Shown here: piece after piece, positions 36,692 through 45,423 of the stretch
Position numbering within the stretch: the stretch's first letter is position 1
Layout: the number at the start of each line of letters is the position of its first letter
Assembly: GCF_013415905.1 (NCBI RefSeq)
Contig: NZ_CP058909.1
Location: 1,612,001 to 1,676,000 of the forward strand
Origin: Halosimplex pelagicum
Lineage (GTDB): Archaea > Halobacteriota > Halobacteria > Halobacteriales > Haloarculaceae
DNA length: 64,000 nt
Direction: 5' to 3'
Program-made: the position numbers and the translations under genes
Notes under the pieces: model-generated
What the model was told of the DNA's origin: nothing
Databases searched by the model: none
The model's input: only the letters and a program-made list of their open reading frames with translations

Positions 36692-36951
36692 GGGTCGACT
36701 GACCGAGCCACCGTCGTAAGTCTCTCGAACACGGCCGGTCCGTCGTCGCGGCTCTGCCCCCCTGTCCGTCGGTCCGGCGTGGCGAGGGCCGGCCGCTGCC
36801 CGCGTCACAGTTATCACCGTGTATCCCCAAACGCGGGTACCATCTCGACGGGTACGCGGGACGGGCGATCGCACATGTACGGGCACTATCAGCGGCGTGC
36901 GGACGGACGGCGGCGACCGACCGACGGCGGCGGTCGCGAGTCGACGCGGCG

Positions 36952-38049
36952 GTGGGTGGTCGCGTGAGTTCCGCGCTCGGCCGTTCGGAGCGCTCGCTCG
37001 GGCGCGCCGCGCGCAGGGCCGTCGCGGTGATCGCGACGCTGGCGGCCGTCGTCGGCGCGGTCGCGGTCGTCGGTCCCGGGGCGATACGGGCGGCGCTGGC
37101 CGGCGCGGACGCCGGAACGGTCGCGCTGGTCGCCGGCGTCGCGGTCGCGGTGCTGGTCGCCAGGGGCCTCGCGCTCCGCGTCCTGTTGGATATTCTCGGC
37201 CACGACGCCCCGGTGACTCGCGTCCTCGGCGCGTACGTCGCGACGACGGTCGTCAGCACGGTCGTCCCCGGCGGTCAGGCCGGGGGCGCGCCGGTCAACG
37301 GCCTGCTCGTCGCGCGCTCCTCGGCGGCCGACTACGAGGACGGCGTCGCCGCGGTCGTCGCCGTCAGCGCCCTCACCAACCTCCTCGTCGGCGCGTTCGG
37401 CGTCGTCGGCGTCGGCTACCTGCTCGCGACCGCGGGGACGGCGAGCGCCGACGTGGCCCCGCTCGCGGCCGTCGGCGTCGCGCTCGTGGCCCTGGCCGCG
37501 GCGGGCGCGGTCGGCCTCTGGCGGGTCCGCGACCGCGCGACCGAGCGGGGCGTCTCGCTGGCCGCCCGGCTCGCCGCCGCGCTCCGGGTCCTCCCCCGCT
37601 TCACCCCGCCGGACCGGGCGGCCATCGCCGAACGGGTCGGCCGGTTTCGGGCCGCGCTGGCGCGCCTGCGCGGCGGGTCGCCCCGGCAACTCGCGACGCT
37701 GGTCGGCCTGCTCGCCGTCGCCCACGCGCTGACGGTCGTCGCGCTGTGGCTCTCCTTCCGGGCGGTCGGCGAGTCGGTCTCGGTCGGCGTCCTGCTGGCC
37801 GTGATCCCGGCGGCGGTCGCCGCGGCGGTCGTCCCGGCGCCCGGCGGCAGTGGCGTCGACGCCGCGCTGGTCGGCCTGCTCGTGGCCGGCACGAGCGCCG
37901 TCGCCCCGGTCGCCGGGGCGGCCGTGCTGGTCTACCGCGTCGCCACGTCCGGACCGGCCCTCGTCGCCGGAGGGGGCGCGGTCGCCGTGATGGCGTCGCT
38001 CGGGTGGCTCCGCGGCGCCGACCACGGCGCCGCCGCTCGCGAGGACTGA
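36952..38049 (+). CDS. Flippase-like membrane protein (lysylphosphatidylglycerol synthase TM/UPF0104 family)
   Basis: The 365-residue protein has about eight transmembrane helices. The characteristic segment is VATTVVSTVVPGGQAGGAPV near residue 100, with PGGSGVDAALVGLLVAG in the C-terminal half; both fit the AglD/YbhN group. In haloarchaea some relatives take part in lipid-linked sugar transport during protein glycosylation, but that cannot be claimed for this gene. GTG at 36952 or 36964 may be the start; no glycosyltransferase is next to it. Confidence 0.78.
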   Translation: MGGRVSSALGRSERSLGRAARRAVAVIATLAAVVGAVAVVGPGAIRAALAGADAGTVALVAGVAVAVLVARGLALRVLLDILGHDAPVTRVLGAYVATTVVSTVVPGGQAGGAPVNGLLVARSSAADYEDGVAAVVAVSALTNLLVGAFGVVGVGYLLATAGTASADVAPLAAVGVALVALAAAGAVGLWRVRDRATERGVSLAARLAAALRVLPRFTPPDRAAIAERVGRFRAALARLRGGSPRQLATLVGLLAVAHALTVVALWLSFRAVGESVSVGVLLAVIPAAVAAAVVPAPGGSGVDAALVGLLVAGTSAVAPVAGAAVLVYRVATSGPALVAGGGAVAVMASLGWLRGADHGAAARED

Positions 38050-38066
38050 CCGACGGCCACCGCCGC

Positions 38067-38783
38067 TCACTCCCCGGTCGCGTCGGCCTCCCATCCCTCC
38101 GTGACGATCCGCTCCTCGTCGACGCCCTCGGATTCGAGGAGTTCCCGCGTCTCGACGACCATCTCGGGCACGCCGCAGAGGTAGAAGTCGGTCCCGTCGA
38201 GGCTCACGTCCAGCGCGTCGGGGAGGTGGTCCTGGACGTGACCCGTCCGACCGTTCCACGCCGCGTCCTCGTCGGCGGCGGAGAGCACGTAGTCGACGGA
38301 GAGGCCGTCGTGTTCGGCGCGCAGCTGGTCGAGGCTCTCGCGGAAGATCAGGTGCTCGGGGTCGCGCTCGCCGAAGACGAGGTGGGCGTCGCCGACGCCG
38401 ACGCGGGCGTACTGCTTGACCATCGGGTAGATGGGGGTGATCCCGGTGCCGGTGGCGACGAAGACGGCGTCGCGGGCGAAGCTACGGACGGAGAGGTTGC
38501 CGTCGACGGGTTCGACCTCGATCTCGTCGCCGGGCGAGCGCTCGTGCATGAACACGGAGCCGTTGCCGTCGTCGTAGCGCTTGATCGCGAGGACGAGCTG
38601 GTTCGTCCCGGGGAGGTTCGCGGCGGTGTACGGACGGGTCTCCTCGTCGCCGTCGAGTTCGAAGTGGACCGCGGTGTGTTGCCCCGGCTCGTAGCGAAAG
38701 CGGTGGTCCTCGGCGACCAGTCGGAACTGCTTCACGTCCGGCGTCATCCGGTGTACGTCGGCGACGGTGACTGTGATGGGCAT
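38067..38783 (-). CDS. Ferredoxin-NADP+ reductase-like FAD oxidoreductase
   Basis: The 238-residue protein has the FAD domain with RPYTAANLP (the RxYS/T motif) and the NAD(P) domain with FVATGTGITPIYPMV and FYLCGVPEMV. It should move electrons between NAD(P)H and a one-electron carrier such as ferredoxin; no iron-sulfur domain is fused. ATG at 38783 starts the fold correctly. Confidence 0.88.
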   Translation of the reverse strand: MPITVTVADVHRMTPDVKQFRLVAEDHRFRYEPGQHTAVHFELDGDEETRPYTAANLPGTNQLVLAIKRYDDGNGSVFMHERSPGDEIEVEPVDGNLSVRSFARDAVFVATGTGITPIYPMVKQYARVGVGDAHLVFGERDPEHLIFRESLDQLRAEHDGLSVDYVLSAADEDAAWNGRTGHVQDHLPDALDVSLDGTDFYLCGVPEMVVETRELLESEGVDEERIVTEGWEADATGE

Positions 38784-38877
38784 CGGGACCCCCGCTACGG
38801 GCGGCCGACGGAAAGACGTGCTTGCGAGGTCGTTGCGACGGGGCCCGGCGGGGCGCCGGTACCCCGCTGTCGACGCG

Positions 38878-38888
38878 CTTTTTTGTGG
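38878..38888 (+). promoter_or_regulatory. TATA-like element for the DUF211 gene
   Basis: GCTTTTTTGTG is centred 27 bp before the ATG at 38910 and should drive the DUF211-VIT1-like pair as a leaderless mRNA. Confidence 0.45.
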
Positions 38889-38909
38889 GTCGCGGTCGGA
38901 GGATCTCCC

Positions 38910-39200
38910 ATGGCACCCGTCCGCCGACTCGTCGTCGACGTGTTGAAACCGCACGACCCGCCGCTGCTCGCGTTCACCGAGCACCTGAGCGACCTCGACT
39001 CCGTGGAGGGCGTGAGCACGTCGCTCGTCGAACTCGACCAGGAGGTCCAGAACGTCAAGCTCTCGCTGGAGGGCGAGGACCTGGACTTCGACGCGGTCGA
39101 GGCGGCCGTCGAGGACCTCAGCGGCTCGATCCACTCCGTCGACGAGGTGGCCTGCGGCGACTACGTCGTCGAGGACCGGCCCACGCACCAGGACCGCTGA
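38910..39200 (+). CDS. DUF211 domain protein
   Basis: The 96-residue protein is a ferredoxin-like-fold DUF211 member, with MAPVRRLVVDVLKPHDPPLL at its start and EGVSTSLVELDQEVQNVKLS and VHSVDEV-type segments after it. Archaeal DUF211 proteins form small homo-oligomers of unknown role. The next gene, a VIT1-like membrane protein, begins 2 bp after its stop, so the two act as an operon and a metal or membrane link is plausible. Confidence 0.88.
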   Translation: MAPVRRLVVDVLKPHDPPLLAFTEHLSDLDSVEGVSTSLVELDQEVQNVKLSLEGEDLDFDAVEAAVEDLSGSIHSVDEVACGDYVVEDRPTHQDR

Positions 39201-39202
39201 CC

Positions 39203-39781
39203 GTGTCTGTCCTCGACCGCGCCCGCCGCCTGCTGGACAAGGAGGACGTCCTCTCGATCGCCCGCCGCTACTTCGTCTCGAACGGCTTCGACGGGACGCT
39301 CACGGCCATCGGCGTCGTCGTCGGTGCGGTCCTCTCGGGCGTCCCCGACGGCGCGACGGTCATCAAGATCGGCGCCGGCGCGGCCGTCGGGCTCGGCACC
39401 TCGGCGCTCTGGAGCGTCTGGGAGATCGAGCGCGCCGAGACCCGCGCCGAGATCCGCCGCGTCGAGCGGGCGATGCTCACCGATCTGGACGACACGCGCA
39501 TCCAGCGCGAGCAGAGCGGCGCCCGCGTCGTCCACGCGGCCGCCAGCGGCCTCGGCCCGCTCATCGGCATCCTGATCACCCTCCTCCCCTTTGCCTTCGA
39601 GGGAACGGTCTTCTCGATGGTCGAGGCCGCGCTGGCCTCGGTCGCACTGGGCGTCGGCGTCCTCGGCGCCTTCGGCGCCTACATGGGGTCGATCTCCGGC
39701 CAGCGCTGGTACGTCGCCGCCGCCCGGATGGGACTGGCGGGACTGGTCGTCGCCGCCATCAACGTCTTCCTGCCGGGGTAG
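39203..39781 (+). CDS. VIT1/CCC1-like membrane protein (TIGR00267 type)
   Basis: From GTG at 39203 the product has 192 residues and about five transmembrane helices, beginning VSVLDRARRLLDKEDVLSIA and RRYFVSNGFDGTLTAIGVVV. The segment FDGTLTAIGVVVGAVLSG fits the first helix of VIT1/CCC1 iron and manganese transporters, which it resembles; the full set of metal-binding Glu residues is not evident. It is translated together with the DUF211 gene. Confidence 0.8.
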   Translation: MSVLDRARRLLDKEDVLSIARRYFVSNGFDGTLTAIGVVVGAVLSGVPDGATVIKIGAGAAVGLGTSALWSVWEIERAETRAEIRRVERAMLTDLDDTRIQREQSGARVVHAAASGLGPLIGILITLLPFAFEGTVFSMVEAALASVALGVGVLGAFGAYMGSISGQRWYVAAARMGLAGLVVAAINVFLPG

Positions 39782-39829
39782 CCGCCCCCACACCGGTCCC
39801 CGTCGTCAGTCCGTCCCCGCAGTCGCGTC

Positions 39830-40291
39830 TCAATCGTTGACGAGCGACTCCCGTCGACCGGTGAACTCGTCGGGGTCGAGCCGGAAGAAGTCGAACGACA
39901 CCATCCGCAGCGGCTCCTCGAACACGTCGACCAGCGGGATGTCGACCCGCTCCATCTCCGCGAGCGTCTCCGTCGCGATCCCCGCCTCCTCGGTGTCGTG
40001 GAGTCGCCCGCGCGCGACGACGCTGCGCCATCGCCCGTCCTCGCCCCCCTCGTCGTCGCCGTACGCGACGAACGTCACCGCGCGCCCGGCCAGGTCGCCG
40101 GGGTCGTCCCCGTGGCCGACGGAGATCCGGAAGTAGAACACCCGGTCCTCGGCGTCGTAGCCGTAGGACACCGGCACGGCGTCCGGCGGCTCGTCCCCCA
40201 TCGTCGAGAGAGAGAGCACTCCGGTCCCCCCGCTCCCCAGGAACTGGTCGACCTCGTCTCCCCCCATCTCGATCTCTTCGGCGTCGCTCAT
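39830..40291 (-). CDS. Pyridoxamine 5'-phosphate oxidase-like FMN-binding protein
   Basis: The 153-residue protein has the split-barrel pattern: an N-terminal helix DEVDQFLGSGGTGVLSLS, VPVSYGYDAEDRVFYFRISV, and VTFVAYGDDE...WRSVVARGRL. The family binds FMN or F420 and includes oxidases and regulators. A TATA-type element TTATTAG on the reverse strand at about 40314-40320 is 27 bp upstream of the start, so the mRNA is probably leaderless. Confidence 0.85.
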   Translation of the reverse strand: MSDAEEIEMGGDEVDQFLGSGGTGVLSLSTMGDEPPDAVPVSYGYDAEDRVFYFRISVGHGDDPGDLAGRAVTFVAYGDDEGGEDGRWRSVVARGRLHDTEEAGIATETLAEMERVDIPLVDVFEEPLRMVSFDFFRLDPDEFTGRRESLVND

Positions 40292-40617
40292 GTGAGCCGA
40301 TACGCACGTCGCGCTAATAAGCCCGCGGCCGGCGTGGCCGAACCGATCTGAGCCGTCGAATCGGGCCGAAGAACGGCTGAAACGTCCGAAATTCTGTGTT
40401 TCTCTCCGCCGTCCGGTCGTGGTGTCGGCCTGGTTTTCGTATCGCGGAATATGGTTTACAGGGGTCACTCGGGCGGACTCGCCGCTTCGACCGAAACGCC
40501 GTCACGGCGGCGTTCCGACCGAATACGGCTGGGTACGGCGCGAGGAGCCACTCGCGGAGGCCGCCGCCGCGAGACGCGACACCACCCTTTTTGTGCGAGC
40601 TCGTCAGTCGAGGTAGC
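40292..40617. other. Intergenic region with divergent promoters
   Basis: The 326-bp gap has the promoter of the FMN-protein gene at its left and a poor TATA-like CCTTTTTTG near 40586-40593 before the gene at 40618. Slightly AT-richer stretches occur (GAAATTCTGTGTTTC), but no gene or repeat is visible. Confidence 0.4.
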
Positions 40618-41871
40618 ATGGCTGCGGCCGGAGCGGACCTGACGGAACCGCACGTGCTCGCCCGGGCCAAGCGGCGGCTGTTCCCCGAGGACGGCGCCGA
40701 GGCCTACGCCGTCGTCGACACGCAGTTCGCCCGGGAGCGGTGGGTCGACCGGGCGACGATCGACGAGACGGTCCGCGAGGCGCTGGCGCCGTTCAACCAC
40801 GTCCGGGTCGGCTCGGGCTACCCCGACCTGGTCGGCGTGCGGCCGCTCGACGACGAATGGCTGGCGGTCGACCGTCTCGGCGGCGAACCGCCGCTGATCG
40901 CCGTCGAGGCGAAGGGCTACGCCGGCGGCGGCGTCGACACCGAGCGCGGCATCGTCCAGGCCCGCGACCGCCTCGGCGAGGCCAACGTCGCCTTCCTCGC
41001 CGCGCCCGCCGCGGCGATCTCCCAGACCGACCGCTCGCTGGCCAGAGAGTGCAACGTCGGCGTCCTCGCGGTCGAGACGGACGGCGACGTTCGCGCGGTC
41101 GAACGGCCGCGCGTCGTCGGCAACCGCACCGCCGACGCGGCCACCTCGATCCGCTTCCAGGCCAGCGCCCAGGGCGTCGCCGGCAAGAGCTTCGGGCTGA
41201 ACCATCCGAAGAACTACCTCGCCTACCCGCTCGCCGTGGCCCACGACCGCGACACGGAGACGGTGCTCGCCGAGCGGGTCGTCGGCGCAACCGACGCCGC
41301 CCGCGCCGGCGCGGCGTTCCTGAACCTCGTCGCCGTCGAGCCCGACCGGACGACGCTGACGGCGCTCGGCAAGGAAGTCGTCCGCTTCGCGCTCGCCGAG
41401 TGCGGCAGCGTCGACGCCGCGCTCGACGCCTTCGAAGACTGGAAGCGCTCGCGCAAGCGCTTCTGCGAGGTCGCGCCGAAGTGGGGACAGCTCGCCCGCC
41501 GCGTCGTCTACGCCTACCCCGCGACCGAGCTACTGGTGACCGAACTCCAGTCGCTGCACGACGACGGCGAGCGCGACCCGACGCTCCGGCAGTTCGTCGA
41601 GTATCTGCACGGACTGCACCCGACCTTCACCGTCGAGCTGTTCCTCCGCGGCGACGACGGCGTCCGTTCCCGGGCGCTGACCGACGACGGCGACCTCCGA
41701 AGCGAGGCGCTGGCCGACGGGAACGCCTACCACTCGCCGACCGTCTTCCAGCTGAAGGCGATGCTGTTCCACGCCGGGATCGTCACCGAGCGCGGCAGCG
41801 AACCTCACCGACTCGACCCCCTGGAAGACCGGTGGGCGCTCCGCCACGACGTTGCCCCTGTTCGCGAGTGA
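40618..41871 (+). CDS. PD-(D/E)XK nuclease-like protein of unknown role
   Basis: The 417-residue cytoplasmic protein has a core recalling PD-(D/E)XK nucleases: VRVGSGYPDLVGV (Pro69-Asp70), then PPLIAVEAKGY (Glu97-x-Lys99), and GIVQARDRLGEANVAFLAAP with Gln114. The D-x26-ExK spacing and alternating strands fit the restriction-endonuclease fold. After residue 200 the protein has helices and strands that may include a winged helix (LTALGKEVVRFALAECGSVD and HSPTVFQLKAMLFHAGIV). No methyltransferase or defence gene adjoins. A housekeeping or DNA-repair role is as likely as defence. Confidence 0.6.
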   Translation: MAAAGADLTEPHVLARAKRRLFPEDGAEAYAVVDTQFARERWVDRATIDETVREALAPFNHVRVGSGYPDLVGVRPLDDEWLAVDRLGGEPPLIAVEAKGYAGGGVDTERGIVQARDRLGEANVAFLAAPAAAISQTDRSLARECNVGVLAVETDGDVRAVERPRVVGNRTADAATSIRFQASAQGVAGKSFGLNHPKNYLAYPLAVAHDRDTETVLAERVVGATDAARAGAAFLNLVAVEPDRTTLTALGKEVVRFALAECGSVDAALDAFEDWKRSRKRFCEVAPKWGQLARRVVYAYPATELLVTELQSLHDDGERDPTLRQFVEYLHGLHPTFTVELFLRGDDGVRSRALTDDGDLRSEALADGNAYHSPTVFQLKAMLFHAGIVTERGSEPHRLDPLEDRWALRHDVAPVRE

Positions 41872-42297
41872 GCGCGCGTCGGACCTCCCGCCCCGACCGT
41901 CACGGTGCGAGTCCGCGACACCGTCCCACACCGCCGTCAGTTCTAAGTGCGACCTCCGGATCGATCCGGACGAAGCGTTCTATGACCCGCCGGATCGTCG
42001 GTCGTCCGGTGTTCGACCCCGCCCCGCTCCACGCCGCGCGGGCGGCCCGATAGCCGCAGCACTCGGGTTCGCTTCGCTCCGCTACGTTCCGTAGCCGCAC
42101 TCTCTCGGTCGAACACACACGCACATGCCGACATCCGCCGAGCCCACGGCCACCGGCCGGGGCTCGTCCACGCACGCATCGCATCGACGACAGTCGCATC
42201 GCTCGCGGTCGCCGCGACCGCTCGAACCGCCGCGCCGACCGCTCGAATCGCTCCCGTCGCTCGAACCGCTCTCGCCGCCCCCGGGAGGTGGTCGTCG
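41872..42297. other. Intergenic region with degenerate tandem repeat
   Basis: The 426-bp gap has no convincing gene. From about 42215 to 42275 there is a degenerate 21-bp repeat with the core CGCTCGAACCGC in three to four copies. It ends with a ribosome-binding site for the MFS gene. No TATA box stands out. Confidence 0.4.
42283..42290 (+). promoter_or_regulatory. Strong Shine-Dalgarno site before the MFS gene
   Basis: GGGAGGTG lies 7 nt before the ATG at 42298. It decides the start and shows that this mRNA has a leader, unlike most neighbours. Confidence 0.65.
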
Positions 42298-43650
42298 ATG
42301 ACCGCCGCGGCCGAGACGGCCGACGGGACGGACGCCGAGGCCGGCACCGCCGAGACCGCCGCGGAGCGGTCGCTGTGGCGCAACCGCGACTTCCGGCGCT
42401 TCTTCGCGGGGCAGTTCGTGACCAACGCCGGGGACAGCCTCTACACGGTCGCGGTCCTCTGGCTCGTCTTCGAACTCAGCGGCTCGACGGTCCTCACCGG
42501 GGTCGCCAACGCAGTCCTGCTGCTCCCGTGGCTCCTGCAGATCCTCGCCGGTCCGGTCGTCGACCGGCTCCCGCTGCGTCCCGTCCTCGTCGGGTCTCAA
42601 CTCTTGCAGGGCGTCGTCGTTCTCGCGCTGCCGCTGGCGGCGGCGACCGGCAACCTGAGCGTCGGCGTCATCTTCGCGGTCGTCCCGCTGCTGACGCTGG
42701 CGACGCTGCTGATGGCGCCGATGCAGGCGACGGTCGTCCCGCGGATCGTCCCCGACGAGCAGCTGTCGGGGGCCAACTCCGCGCTCGCCACGGTCACGCT
42801 CGGGCTGGACATGATCTTCGACGCGCTCGGCGGCGCCTTCATCGCCGTCTTCGGCGCGACGGCGCTGTTCCTGTTCGACGCCGGGACGTTCGCCCTCGCG
42901 GCGCTGCTGTTCGCCGGGGTCGCGGTGACGCGGTCGGCGGACGCCGACTCCGCGGCGGAAACAGACGGGAACGACCCCGACGACGAGTCGATACTCGGCT
43001 CGTACGTCGCGGACCTGCGCGACGGGATCGAGGTGTTGCGCGGCACTGTCTTCGTCGAACTCGTGGTGACGACGTCGGTGGCGAACCTCGCGACGGGCGT
43101 GACGCTCGCGGTCCTGCCGGCCTACGGCGACGCGCTCGGCGGTCCCGCGGTCTACGGCGCCCTGCTCGGCGCGCTCGGGGTCGGTCGGCTGGTCGGGTCG
43201 CTCGTCGCGCCGTATCTGGAGAGGGTCCCCTACGGGCGGCTGCTGTTCGTCGGCAACGCGGCCGGCGCCGCGTGCTGGCTCGGCGCGGTCGTCGCGCCGT
43301 CGCCCGCGCTCACCGTCGTCCTGTTCGGGCTCGCGTGGGTGCCCGCCGGCGCCAGCGGCGTGCTCACGGCGACGCTCAACCAGACCGTCTTCCCGACGGA
43401 CCTGCTCGGCCGCGTCTCCACGATCAAGGGGACCGCCTCCGGCGCGACCCTTCCCCTCGGGTCGCTGGTCGGCGGCGTCGTCGCCGAACTGCTGGGAACC
43501 GCGACGACGGTCGGACTGGCGGCGTTCGGGTTCGGGTTCACGGCGCTGTACCTCGCCGTTCGCCCCCGGCTCCGGCGGCTCCCCCCGGTCGCCGACGCCG
43601 ACCCGGCCGCCTTCGACGTGACGGTCGCGTCGGAGCGCGACGGGGAGTGA
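42298..43650 (+). CDS. MFS transporter
   Basis: The 450-residue protein has 12 predicted transmembrane helices. The start WRNRDFRRFFAGQFVTNAGD, the motif-A region and the long central loop are those of major-facilitator exporters near the enterobactin/macrolide-exporter branch. Substrate unknown. The gene has a strong ribosome-binding site. Confidence 0.88.
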   Translation: MTAAAETADGTDAEAGTAETAAERSLWRNRDFRRFFAGQFVTNAGDSLYTVAVLWLVFELSGSTVLTGVANAVLLLPWLLQILAGPVVDRLPLRPVLVGSQLLQGVVVLALPLAAATGNLSVGVIFAVVPLLTLATLLMAPMQATVVPRIVPDEQLSGANSALATVTLGLDMIFDALGGAFIAVFGATALFLFDAGTFALAALLFAGVAVTRSADADSAAETDGNDPDDESILGSYVADLRDGIEVLRGTVFVELVVTTSVANLATGVTLAVLPAYGDALGGPAVYGALLGALGVGRLVGSLVAPYLERVPYGRLLFVGNAAGAACWLGAVVAPSPALTVVLFGLAWVPAGASGVLTATLNQTVFPTDLLGRVSTIKGTASGATLPLGSLVGGVVAELLGTATTVGLAAFGFGFTALYLAVRPRLRRLPPVADADPAAFDVTVASERDGE

Positions 43651-43739
43651 CAGTCCGCCGCGCCGCGCGACCGCCCGCTCTCCCGCCCGTCGAGACGGAC
43701 AAAGCACTTACTTCGGCCGCCGCTCACCCGCAAACGAGT

Positions 43740-44387
43740 ATGCGCCCCTCCCACGCCCTCGCCCTCTGTGTCGTCGTCACGCTCGCCGGCTGCGCGTCGT
43801 TCGGAGGGCCGGCCACCGACGCCGGCACCGCGACGCCGCCCGTCGAGTCCGCGACTCCCACGGCCGGTCCGACCGCGGAGCCGACGGCCACTGGGACGGA
43901 GACGGCGACCCCGCTCGACCTCCCGGACGGCGTCGACCGCGACGAGGTGACCCTGGCGTCGTCGCTGTCGTCCGGCGACCGGGAGACGTTCGAGGCCGCA
44001 CGCGGGGCCGACGAGTGGGTCGAACTGGAGTCCAGCGGCGCCGTCGAGACGTTCGGGGACCTCGGATACGTGTACGCCGACGGGCGACTCTGGGTGGTCG
44101 GGTACGTGTACGGGACGCCCGCGTACCTGGTCGACACCGGGAACGTATCGGCCGACGAGCGCGTCGTCGACTACGGGAACCTCTCGACCGAGCAGCGCCG
44201 GCTGTTCGACCGCGTCCGCACGGGCTCCGGGTGTTGTCCGGGACCGGACCAGGAGGGCGTCGAGTTGCCCGGCACCGTCCGGTACGACAACGAGACGTAC
44301 CTCGTCGAGTCGGGCACGCGGAGCTTCGCCCACGGCGCCATCGATGTCGACCCCTACGAGCCCCGGGGGACGGCCACCGAGGAGTGA
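43740..44387 (+). CDS. Lipoprotein of unknown function
   Basis: The 215-residue protein has a Sec-type lipoprotein signal, ALALCVVVTLAG followed by Cys18, a Thr/Pro/Ala-rich linker to about residue 58, and a mainly beta domain ending with VDPYEPRGTATEE. A vicinal Cys pair in GSGCCPGPDQEG is unusual. Lipid-anchored outside; the role is unknown. Confidence 0.7.
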   Translation: MRPSHALALCVVVTLAGCASFGGPATDAGTATPPVESATPTAGPTAEPTATGTETATPLDLPDGVDRDEVTLASSLSSGDRETFEAARGADEWVELESSGAVETFGDLGYVYADGRLWVVGYVYGTPAYLVDTGNVSADERVVDYGNLSTEQRRLFDRVRTGSGCCPGPDQEGVELPGTVRYDNETYLVESGTRSFAHGAIDVDPYEPRGTATEE

Positions 44388-44486
44388 GCCGGCTCCCGTC
44401 GCCTCGCGGGCGCGACCGGGCGGGAGACCGGACCCGACACTTGCCGGTCCCGCGCTTTTGGGCCTGCTCGGCGTAGCTCGAACGCG

Positions 44487-44909
44487 ATGAATTTCGACGA
44501 GTTCACCGGCACGGTCCAGCACCGACTCGAACTGCCCGGGACGGGGGAGGCCGTCCGCGCGACCCGCGCGACGCTGACGACGCTCGGCGAGCGCATCCAG
44601 GCGGGCGAGGCGACGGACCTCGCCGGCCCGCTCCCGATGGAGGTCGACTTCTACCTGACCGGCGCCGTCGCCGAGCACGGCCAGCACTTCGGCTGGGACG
44701 ACTTTCTCGACCGCGTCGCCGAGCGGGAGGGCCAGACCGCGCCCGACGACCGGGCCGACGTGGCCCACCACGCCCGGACGGTCGTGGCCGTCGTCGCCGA
44801 GGCGATCCCGGCGGGACAGCTCGAACAGGTCCGCGACCAGTTGCCCGCCGACGAGGGGTGGGACGACCTGTTCGAACTGGTCGGCAGCGACGGCGCGGCG
44901 GCCGAGTGA
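44487..44909 (+). CDS. DUF2267 family protein
   Basis: The 140-residue helical protein matches DUF2267: MNFDEFTGTVQHRLELPGTG at the start and a second related half with LPMEVDFYLTG and FGWDDFLDRVAEREG, then EQVRDQLPADEGWDDLFELV. The domain is two repeats of about 60 residues with PxxDLF-type ends. Function is not established. CTTTTGG near 44455 may be the promoter element. Confidence 0.85.
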   Translation: MNFDEFTGTVQHRLELPGTGEAVRATRATLTTLGERIQAGEATDLAGPLPMEVDFYLTGAVAEHGQHFGWDDFLDRVAEREGQTAPDDRADVAHHARTVVAVVAEAIPAGQLEQVRDQLPADEGWDDLFELVGSDGAAAE

Positions 44910-45030
44910 GCGGGTCGCCACCGCGCGTCGCTCGTGCTCGGCCGCGGGCGTTCGCGAGCGCCGGGCCGACTTAATCCGGCCTCAGTGATCAGCGGTAAGC
45001 GCTAAGTGGGCGTCGCCCGAAGCCGGCTGT

Positions 45031-45327
45031 ATGTGGCGTTCCTCCCGACGGGGCCGCGACGAGGTGACCTGCATCGCCTGCGGCGACTCGGTCGCCCGTT
45101 CGGAAGCCCGGGAGTACGACAAGTTCGGCGACCGCTGGGAGCGGTCGGGCAAGGAGTTCGAACACCTCTGCAAGCCCTGCGACCGCGAGCGCTGTCACCA
45201 GCCCCGCGGTGAACTCGAAGCGCTCCTCGAAGACGTGGAGGCGGCCGCCGACGGCCGCGACCGCGAGACCTTCCTCGCGACCTACCTCGAACTCGCCGAG
45301 CGAGCCGACTCCGTCGAGGAGCGGTAG
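45031..45327 (+). CDS. Conserved zinc-ribbon-type small protein
   Basis: The 98-residue protein has two Cys pairs, VTCIACGDSV and LCKPCDRERCH, at residues about 14-17 and 46-57, with a helical C-terminus from about 60. It resembles small haloarchaeal zinc-finger proteins (possibly DUF7562). Function unknown; a nucleic-acid or translation-related role is possible. Confidence 0.7.
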   Translation: MWRSSRRGRDEVTCIACGDSVARSEAREYDKFGDRWERSGKEFEHLCKPCDRERCHQPRGELEALLEDVEAAADGRDRETFLATYLELAERADSVEER

Positions 45328-45349
45328 TCGTTCGGGGTCCGGACGGTTC

Positions 45350-45382
45350 AGCCCCGCTGGCTCCGCCTTCGGCCGCGGGGCT
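45350..45382. terminator. Possible hairpin downstream of the zinc-ribbon gene
   Basis: AGCCCCGC (45350-45357) pairs with GCGGGGCT (45375-45382), and inner GGC (45359-45361) with GCC (45372-45374). It lies 22 bp after the stop of the small gene and 41 bp before the RNase start. It may be a 3' end signal, though archaea mostly use T runs, which are not seen. Confidence 0.35.
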
Positions 45383-45423
45383 ACCACAGAAAGCCTATCT
45401 GTACCCTGGTCATAGCCCGCTAC

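Noticed and set aside
36779..36967. A 62-codon forward frame before the flippase-like gene, ending in GTGA
   Set aside because: The product is Arg/Gly-rich and not halophile-like; no promoter or ribosome-binding site supports it. The overlap with a GTG start may be accidental.
41900..42199. A reverse-strand 99-codon frame in the gap before the MFS gene
   Set aside because: Rich in Arg and Cys with no recognisable domain, in a region with degenerate repeats; most likely a chance frame in GC-rich DNA.
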